21,740 nt of DNA from Ectocarpus siliculosus. Lineage: Eukaryota; Sar; Phaeophyceae; Ectocarpales; Ectocarpaceae. The notes under the pieces were generated by a model that had not been told where the DNA came from, did no database searches, and worked only from the letters and a program-made list of their open reading frames with translations. Positions within the stretch are counted from its first letter, which is position 1, and each line of letters begins with the position of its first letter. Made by a program: the position numbers and the translations under genes. Below, piece after piece: positions 16,180 through 21,740 of this stretch. Location of the stretch: NCBI GenBank assembly GCA_000310025.1, contig FN649749.1, forward strand, positions 2,016,945 to 2,038,684, given 5' to 3'.

Positions 16180-18057
16180 TCACCGCAGACTATGCCCGCG
16201 ACAAGTCACACTTCGTAAGGAGACTGGCCAATCGACGTCGGCGATGGGTTGGTTGAATTCTTCCCCAAACGATAGCTGCTGCAGGGACGCCGGCCACATA
16301 ACGTCGGCGATGGGTTGGTCGAAATCTCTCCCAAACGATAGCTGCTGCAGGGAGGCCGGCCACACGACGTCGGCGATGGGCTGGTCGAAGTAAACCCCAA
16401 ACGATAGCTGCTGAAGGGAGACCGGCCACTCGATGCCGGCAATGGGCCGGTTGAAGAAAGCCCCAAATGACAGTTGCTGCAAGGAAACTGGCCACACGAC
16501 CTCGGTGATGCTCTGGTTGAAGAAATATCCAAACGTTAGCTGCTGCAGGGAGACCGGCCACTCGACGTCGGCGATAGGCTGGTCGAAGTCTTTCCCAAAC
16601 GATAGCTGCAGCAGGGAGACCGGCCACTCGACGCCCGCGATCGCCTGGTTGAAGGCCCAATCAAACGATAGCTGCCGCAGGGAGACCGGCCATACGACTT
16701 CGGCGATGGGCTGGTTGAAGTTTTGCCCAAACGATAGCTGCTGCAGGGAGGCCGGCCACACGACTTCGGCGATGCTCTGGTTAAAATAACTCCCAAACAT
16801 TATCTGCTGCAGGGAGGCCGGCCACACGACTCCAACTATGGGCAGATTGAAGAAACAACCAAACGATAGCTGCTCCAGGGAGGCCGGCCACGAGACCTCG
16901 GCGGTGGGCTGGTTAAATCGATCCCCAAGCGATAGCTGCCGCAGGGAGGCCGGCCAGCCGACTTCGGTGATGGACTGGTTGAAGGCAGATCCAAACGATA
17001 GCTGCTCCAGGGAGGTCGGCCACGCGACTTCGGTGATGGGTTGGTTGAAGTCACGCCCAAACGATAGCTCCTTCAAGGAGGCCGGCCACACCATTTCGGC
17101 AATGGGCTGGTCGAATCGTTCCCCAAACGATAACTGCTGCAGGGAGGCCGGCCACGCGACTTCGGTGATGGGTTGGTTGAAGTCATGCCCAAACGATAGC
17201 TGCTTCAAGGAGGCCGGCCACACCATTTCGGCAATGGCCTGGTTAAAGAAAGATCCAAACGATAACTGCTGCAGGGAGGCCGGCCAGCCGACTTCGGTGA
17301 TGGGTTGATCGAAGTCACTTTCAAACGATAGCTGCTTCAAGGAGGCTGGCCACACGACCCCAACAATGGGCTGGTCGAAGTCAAGCCCAAACGATAGCTG
17401 CTCTAGGGAGACCGGCCACTCAACGTCGGTGATGGGCTGATCGAATTCTTTCCCAAAGGTTAGCTGCTGCAGGGACGCCGGCCACTCGACGTCGGCGATG
17501 GGCTGGTTGAAGCAATGCTCAAAAATTAGCTGCTGCAGGAAGACCGGCCACACGACCCCGAGAATGGGCTGGTCGAAGTATTCCCCGAACGATAGCTGCT
17601 GCAGGGAGGCCGGCCAATCGACGTCGGCGATGGGCTGGTTGAATCGTTCCCCAAACGATAGCTGCCGCAGGGAGACCGGCCACTCGACGCCGGCGATCGG
17701 CTGGTTGAAGCCATTCCCAAACGATAGCTGCTCCAGGGCGATTGGCCAAGACGTCGTGTCCACGGGCGTGTCCAAATCGATTGCCAATCGTTTGAGCCTT
17801 TGTTGCAAAAGCAACGATCCTCGCCGTTCGGCGGACGAACATCCCAATACCCAGGTCATACCAAAAGCTTGTACAGCCGGTACGCGACTCGAGGCGGGAG
17901 ACCACAAGCTAGGAGGCGTGCGTCCATCCATACGCACGTGTAAGGTCTGGAAACTTCTGCACGCCTCACAAAACGCCCTGGACGCACGCTGAAGCTCCAG
18001 CGTAGACTCATACCAACGCGTTGCTTGTCCGTCGCAAGCCGGGTTCAAGGTGGCCAT
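16180..18057 (-). CDS. FNIP-type repeat protein with 23 tandem 22-residue repeats, F-box-like leader
   Basis: An intact frame of 625 codons runs from the ATG at 18057; it is open a few codons further (stop TAA about 50 bp upstream), so an upstream exon is possible. Residues 1-103 form a leader containing LELQRASRAFCEACRSFQTL, whose Leu/Cys/Phe spacing recalls the second half of an F-box. Then 23 full repeats follow, consensus W-P-A/V-S-L-x-Q-L-S-F-G-x-x-F-N/D-Q-P-I-x-x-V-x, and a 16-residue tail. The 22-residue length and the F-G-x-x-F-N-Q-P-I core match the FNIP (IP22) repeat known from Dictyostelium and giant viruses, where it forms an LRR-like solenoid and is often joined to F-boxes. Here Trp-Pro replaces the common Leu-Pro. 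No signal peptide or membrane segment is seen. The role is inferred to be protein recognition; the target is unknown. A broken paralogue lies 5.4 kb downstream. Confidence 0.88.
   Translation of the reverse strand: MATLNPACDGQATRWYESTLELQRASRAFCEACRSFQTLHVRMDGRTPPSLWSPASSRVPAVQAFGMTWVLGCSSAERRGSLLLQQRLKRLAIDLDTPVDTTSWPIALEQLSFGNGFNQPIAGVEWPVSLRQLSFGERFNQPIADVDWPASLQQLSFGEYFDQPILGVVWPVFLQQLIFEHCFNQPIADVEWPASLQQLTFGKEFDQPITDVEWPVSLEQLSFGLDFDQPIVGVVWPASLKQLSFESDFDQPITEVGWPASLQQLSFGSFFNQAIAEMVWPASLKQLSFGHDFNQPITEVAWPASLQQLSFGERFDQPIAEMVWPASLKELSFGRDFNQPITEVAWPTSLEQLSFGSAFNQSITEVGWPASLRQLSLGDRFNQPTAEVSWPASLEQLSFGCFFNLPIVGVVWPASLQQIMFGSYFNQSIAEVVWPASLQQLSFGQNFNQPIAEVVWPVSLRQLSFDWAFNQAIAGVEWPVSLLQLSFGKDFDQPIADVEWPVSLQQLTFGYFFNQSITEVVWPVSLQQLSFGAFFNRPIAGIEWPVSLQQLSFGVYFDQPIADVVWPASLQQLSFGRDFDQPIADVMWPASLQQLSFGEEFNQPIADVDWPVSLRSVTCRGHSLR
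16231..17748 (-). repeat. 66-bp tandem coding repeat array, 23 units (right locus)
   Basis: There are 23 in-frame 66-bp units without length change (1518 bp). The unit is near-constant apart from the codons of two residues after Phe-Gly and, less so, those after Q-P-I. Higher-order copies exist: two consecutive 132-bp pairs at about 17023-17154 and 17155-17286 are almost the same. Confidence 0.93.
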
Positions 18058-18270
18058 CAATACGTCCAAGTACTCGATCCTTCCTGGGATTTAGGAGGAT
18101 GCCACATATACATACACGCAGGAACGCACGAAATGTTTTGTGGGCCTGGGGCCGTTTCTAGCTGCATGACGGAGGGATCATATCGGAGACAGGGAAAAAG
18201 GAAGACAGAAAGGAAGTGCTTCGAGTCGACAATGACAGGATCACGGTCTCCAGATAGCTGCCAACAGCAG
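18058..18270 (-). promoter_or_regulatory. 5' flank of the intact FNIP gene
   Basis: This contains the blocks shared with the left locus (ACACGCAGGAACGCA, ATCGGAGACAGGGAA, CGAGTCGA). On the minus strand, CTCCTAAATCCCAG stands about 28 bp before the ATG and could be a branch point and 3' splice site; the frame is open from there to the ATG. If so, the true start lies in an exon further upstream (right). Confidence 0.45.
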
Positions 18271-18829
18271 GCCTTGGTCATAATGTGACCACCTATCTTG
18301 GCCTGTTCATTTTCGACACCTTCGGGCGCTAGTTGGGGCGGGTAAACGTACCGCTCAGAACGCCGCTGCAAGATTTATGAAAACCAGTCATCCATCTGGT
18401 TTCTCCGGTTACAACTTTGATGGAAGTGAACCGTTTGCATGCAACTTAACCTATGTACACGATCGATTGAAATCACGCTCTACGGTCAGCGAGGGGCAAA
18501 CTACCGATGTTGTGTCAAATATGATATGAATGTACCGGACTGAAATGTCATGGAAGAGATGGCAGGAATATCTGTCACCTACTTCCGGTGGTAGTTTTAG
18601 TAGGTGTACTTCGCACTAGATACGGATCTACGAAGATCTAGGCTTCGTGTTCCATTGTTGATGGGTTCATGTCTGCGACCGATGCGGTAGGGTTGGTCAC
18701 GAGGCTGAGCACTGTACCGCAATTGCGCGGTTTCGGGGCACTCCTGGCACCTGCGGTGAGAAAGGGCACACTTCAACACACTGCGCTATCACGTTTGCCT
18801 CTCAGCTCGCTCGCCTGCATGCGAGCGTG
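18271..18829. other. Spacer, nothing recognised
   Basis: Only short ORFs occur, in no consistent frame. It may contain the promoter and first exons of the minus-strand FNIP gene and of the plus-strand polyglutamine frame, which diverge from here. Confidence 0.5.
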
Positions 18830-18836
18830 ATGGCTT

Positions 18837-18913
18837 TTGCCGGAACTTTCCTGGCGGGTGGGTACAGTATGGGTCCAGAGTATTGGAGACGACGCTGGGA
18901 GCTACGGAAACAC

Positions 18914-18960
<47 letters not shown>

Positions 18961-19427
18961 GGTTTCGTGGGGGTGATGATCCACATGGAGTGGCACACCC
19001 GGCTGCAAACGTTGTTGCACCCACATCTGCACCGAACGTTTCCCTTTCGGGGGCCATTCCATTTGAGAATGGGGTGTTCGACTCGGCGGCGGTATCAACG
19101 GCGACGGCGGCAACGTTGTCAGAAGTGAGAGCTTCCGCGAGGGCTTCCTTGACCGAGTTCGAGCAGTTTGTCGAGGAAGCGGCGGCGGCGGAGGCATCAG
19201 AGTTGGCCACGGAGCGGCGCTCCCCAGCAGTGGTGGAGTCCACAACACCACCCACATAGCAGTCCCAGCAGTCCCAACAGCCGGAAATTATCGTGATGCC
19301 GCCTTCCGGGGGCGTCCCACTGCCGGACATCTGGCAGGAGGACGAGGCGGAGAAGACAGATGAGTATTTGGTCTTGGAAGACGGATTTAATGACTTGGGG
19401 GATCGAGAGTTTGCGTCAAATCCGTGA
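18837..19427 (+). CDS. Putative polyglutamine/acidic protein, one in-frame TAG, 5' end undefined
   Basis: One frame carries a 15-residue glutamine run and then protein-like sequence: ASLTEFEQFVEEAAAAEASELATE, an in-frame TAG at 19257-19259, and beyond it in the same frame QSQQSQQPEIIVMPPSG and an acidic end (WQEDEAEKTDEYLVLEDGF) to TGA at 19425-19427. The continued sense after the TAG, in a Gln-rich stretch where CAG is common, suggests a CAG-to-TAG nonsense mutation, or a short intron. No ATG opens this frame (the first codon at 18837 is TTG). The ATG at 18830 leads into polyalanine in another frame. Polyglutamine/acidic segments are common in transcription regulators, but no domain is recognised. 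Confidence 0.45.
18915..18959 (+). repeat. (CAG)15 microsatellite
   Basis: Fifteen uninterrupted CAG triplets occur; they encode Gln, Ala or Ser runs in the three plus frames. A perfect run of this length is expected to vary in length between individuals. Confidence 0.97.
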
Positions 19428-19812
19428 CAAGGTGGAAACCATGAGCGCAAGCAGCAGCGACAGCGGCAGCGACGAAGGGTTGGATGTGGCTTGGTTTGGG
19501 GCTTTTATGTGCCCGTTCGACAGGGCTAAACGGTGCCTGCTGTGGTCGAGCAGACGGGGGATGCCGCTCGGCGTGGCCACGCTTTTTGACCATGGAAAAA
19601 AGTTGGATTGGCGACGGCCGGGGCGCATGCATTTACGGCCGGAGCAGCAGAGGAAGATTTGGTGGCGTCAGGAGCGGGGGGCGCCGAGACGTGTTGACGG
19701 AAGGTTGAAGATCTGGGCCGAGCCGTACAACAAGCAGTTCTACGGACTTTCTGCGGTGGGCTACTGCCAGGTGTTGGTTTTGGTTCGTCCGGTTTCTGCA
19801 TGCAATTTCTAG
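19360..19812 (+). CDS. Uncertain ORF, possibly continuing exon of the polyglutamine gene
   Basis: It runs from an ATG at 19360 to TAG at 19810-19812 (150 codons), overlapping the end of the previous frame in another phase. From the second Met (19441) the sequence is protein-like: MSASSSDSGSDEGLDVAWFG, then many Arg and Trp (RPEQQRKIWWRQERG) and YNKQFYGLSAVGYCQVL. No family is recognised. It may be a downstream exon of the same gene joined by splicing or by loss of a frameshift, or an unrelated or chance frame. Confidence 0.3.
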   Translation: MSIWSWKTDLMTWGIESLRQIRDKVETMSASSSDSGSDEGLDVAWFGAFMCPFDRAKRCLLWSSRRGMPLGVATLFDHGKKLDWRRPGRMHLRPEQQRKIWWRQERGAPRRVDGRLKIWAEPYNKQFYGLSAVGYCQVLVLVRPVSACNF

Positions 19813-20211
19813 TTTTGGTTGACATTCCACACGCGTGCGTTGCACATGTTCCGTTCTGCTACATGTAGATTGGTATGGTAATGTGTTTGCTGGTGAGTTT
19901 CTCGTTTTCAGGGTGTTATCGTTGCGAAGGCCTGATCATCCTTTGTTGCAGATAAGCATTATCATCGTGGTGGCAGACCGAGACATGCAAACCTTTGTCG
20001 CGCAGACATTGTTGTTCGCTGGAAGCTGGAAATATTGTGGTGATGATGTAGGATGTTAGGCCGGGTCTCACGTCGTGATAATTTCGGAGATTTGTTTTTT
20101 CTCTCGGTGGGGGGCGGGTGGTCTGCAAGGGAAATATTATCTGGATCCAAACGACCTTCTTACGGTTCCTCGAGACAGATTTTTTTCCGATTCAAGTCTT
20201 TGTGGGTCACC
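19813..20211. other. Spacer, nothing recognised
   Basis: Short ORFs only; no repeat, RNA gene or conserved motif noticed. Confidence 0.5.
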
Positions 20212-20975
20212 ACATGCTTCAGTTCACGGTTTTGGCTCGTGTGCGACCAACAAGACACCGAGTGCCCTGTTTTTGGGTCGCCTCCAGAGGGCATGTATAT
20301 AATCGCACGCCAGTGACTGCAGTTTGTGGATGTCGTCGGCCAAAGGCCTCTCTCTGGCATGCGTTGTGGAATGATCACGCTCGGAGCAACCAGAAAAAAA
20401 CAGGCAACCTTAAAAAAAGTCAACATCGCAACACACTTCGGTTCACGTTTACAGGCCGTGTGCAATCAAAACTGGACAAAACGTTCCGCTTCTGGGACGC
20501 GAGCAGAGGGTATGTGTATGATCACACTCCATTGGCAGTAGTTTGTGGATGTCATCGGCCGAAAGCCTCTCTCTGGCATGTGTTGTGGACTGGTAGCGGG
20601 TGACACACGGAGCAAACACGCGGCGGAACAAGAAAAAAGTCCAAAAAGTCAACACCGCAACGCACTTCGGTTCACGTTTACAGGCCGTGTGCAATCAAAA
20701 CTGGACAAAATGACCTGTTTCTGGGACGCGAGCAGAGGGTATGTATATGATCACACGCCACTGGCTGCAGTTTGTGGATGTCGACGGCGTAGAAAAGCCT
20801 CTCTCTGGCGTGTGTTTGGACTGGTCACACATGCAGCAGGCACAAAAACCTCTCTTTTCGGCCCAAAGGCAAGAACGTCAGCAGAGCGATGTGGCAGGGT
20901 TGACGTTATCGGCTCGTATGCGGCCAACACGACGCACAACGCCCTGAATTTTTGATACCTGCAGAGGGTTTTTGC
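20212..20975 (+). repeat. Minisatellite of about 229 bp, three units and a decayed fourth
   Basis: The markers TTCGGTTCACG (20437, 20666), GCAGAGGGTATGT and GCCTCTCTCTGGC recur at a spacing of 229 bp between units 2 and 3, and about 219 bp between units 1 and 2. A weakly matching fourth unit ends near 20975 (GCAGAGGGTTTTTGCATGG). Each unit contains A-rich stretches. Within a unit one frame reads FWDASRGYVYDHTP and KASLWH, but 229 is not a multiple of 3, so the frame changes between units. Confidence 0.85.
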
Positions 20976-21051
20976 ATGGCCTGATGACACTGGCTCTGTT
21001 TGGCCAGCAGACGGTGTAGTTCTTCGTTCTGGCACGATCGGGGTGTGACCA

Positions 21052-21247
21052 GGGGGTACCCCCCCCCAATTTCAAACTGGAAATTATCAGCCGATCCAGT
21101 TTGGAAAATGGGCCTCTTTTCCAAAGCGGCAGCTGGGATCCTAGGAAATATTCGGCGATTTGGAATTTGGGCGTTTGGAATTGGCCAAATTCCTCCGCGT
21201 AAGACGCTCAAACCATTATTTGGGCTGAGAAAAGGACCCCCCCCCCC
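21052..21247 (+). repeat. Spacer bounded by C-homopolymer runs
   Basis: A run of nine C at 21059-21067 forms part of GGGGGTACCCCC, a perfect 12-bp palindrome with extra C. A run of eleven C lies at 21237-21247. Both runs are followed by CAAT. The intervening DNA is rich in TTTGGAA and AAATT motifs, with no credible coding frame. A small non-autonomous repeat element is possible. Confidence 0.4.
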
Positions 21248-21266
21248 AATAAAAATCCCGAAATAA

Positions 21267-21674
21267 TCACGACGTAAGACTCGGCCTTACAGCAGGAATT
21301 ATTTCAACAGAATTCAACATTGGCAAAATGCGTTTGATTCGATCAGCGGCTCGACCACGACCAAACATCTGACGAAATAATGCAAGGGATTTACCGTATG
21401 CATTGTCCAATTTTGGTGCTACAGAGTACTCTCGTAGACCATATGCTGAATGCTTGATTTGAGCGTGCCCATTCGAATGCACGTGTTGGCAATGGTTGCT
21501 TGTGGAGTACCGTGTGCAGGTTTGGGGGGGGGGGGTATCGACTAGTGATTGCATCGCTTTCCACGACGTGTACAGACTGTTCTTCACGTGGGGTTCTTCA
21601 CGTGGGGTGTAGACGCTTGTCCATCCTCCCTCCATTGCCCACCGTTCCTTTCGCCGCCATTTCATCATGAACAT
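21267..21674 (-). CDS. Possible ORF of 135 codons, unknown product
   Basis: It runs from an ATG at 21674 to a stop at 21267. The second half reads like protein (KHSAYGLREYSVAPKLDN, then ALFRQMFGRGRAADRIKR and ILPMLNSVEIIPA), basic with regular hydrophobic residues. The first half contains a run of 12 C (21524-21535, giving a Pro stretch) and a 15-bp tandem duplication at about 21584-21615 (CTTCACGTGGGG repeated), so it is less credible and may be 5' flank. It could be a gene remnant or an exon. No family is recognised. Confidence 0.27.
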   Translation of the reverse strand: MFMMKWRRKERWAMEGGWTSVYTPREEPHVKNSLYTSWKAMQSLVDTPPPQTCTRYSTSNHCQHVHSNGHAQIKHSAYGLREYSVAPKLDNAYGKSLALFRQMFGRGRAADRIKRILPMLNSVEIIPAVRPSLTS

Positions 21675-21740
21675 TCGATGACCTTTGAGTATTCCCGCGG
21701 TGGGTTTGGGTTTCGTGTTGCTGTGATCACCTGCCTCTCT

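Noticed and set aside
16433-17992. Long plus-strand ORFs opposite the FNIP array (for example 16433-16789, 16838-17308, 17498-17992) with their own 22-residue periodicity
   Set aside because: A 66-bp unit is a multiple of three, so any frame free of stops in one unit stays open. The minus-strand frame has an intact 625-codon reading and a known repeat core, so the others are shadows.
18902-19450. Minus-strand 182-codon ORF with a polycysteine tail
   Set aside because: It is a shadow of the CAG repeat and of the plus-strand polyglutamine frame. Polycysteine from CTG repeats is rarely coding.

Overview
The window looks like nuclear DNA of a eukaryotic alga. A stramenopile, perhaps a brown alga, is my best guess. 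The grounds are Ty1/copia retrotransposons with LTRs, genes made of 22-residue FNIP-type repeats, a polyglutamine (CAG)n tract, long gene-poor spacers and no operon-like packing. The taxon is an inference and is not proven by anything in the sequence.

Region 1 (1-9034) is a nest of Ty1/copia DNA. Copy 1 enters from the left edge with integrase end, reverse transcriptase and RNase H, followed by a polypurine tract and the first 179 bp of an LTR of subtype B. At 2760 that LTR is cut by copy 2, which has a 5' LTR of subtype A (2760-3183), a gag-pol interior with many lesions, and a 3' LTR (7938-8352) that looks identical to the 5' one but lacks its last 9 bp. A chimeric junction at about 8351-8355 then leads into a second 441-bp stretch of copy 1's 3' end, identical by eye, and this time the B LTR is complete (8618-9034). 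Both pol copies are broken. One frameshift is shared, and the others are private to each copy.

Region 2 (9035-10290) has no firm gene.

Region 3 (about 10290-18270) holds two directly repeated paralogous loci, both on the minus strand and about 5.4 kb apart. The right-hand gene (16180-18057) is intact: a leader of about 100 residues with an F-box-like look, then 23 tandem 22-residue FNIP-type repeats. The left-hand copy (10854-12613) has lost its start codon and carries a frameshift and a nonsense codon. Flanks on both sides of the two loci are also similar. In both arrays the repeat backbone is nearly constant, but a two-residue slot just after Phe-Gly differs in almost every repeat. This is the most interesting signal in the window. 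It suggests a modular recognition surface with diversified positions, next to a broken paralogue that could act as a sequence donor. The function is inferred.

Region 4 (18271-21740) contains a putative polyglutamine/acidic protein reading frame with one in-frame TAG, an uncertain downstream ORF, a minisatellite of about 229 bp (20212-20975), C/G homopolymer-rich spacer, and a possible short ORF on the minus strand at the right end.
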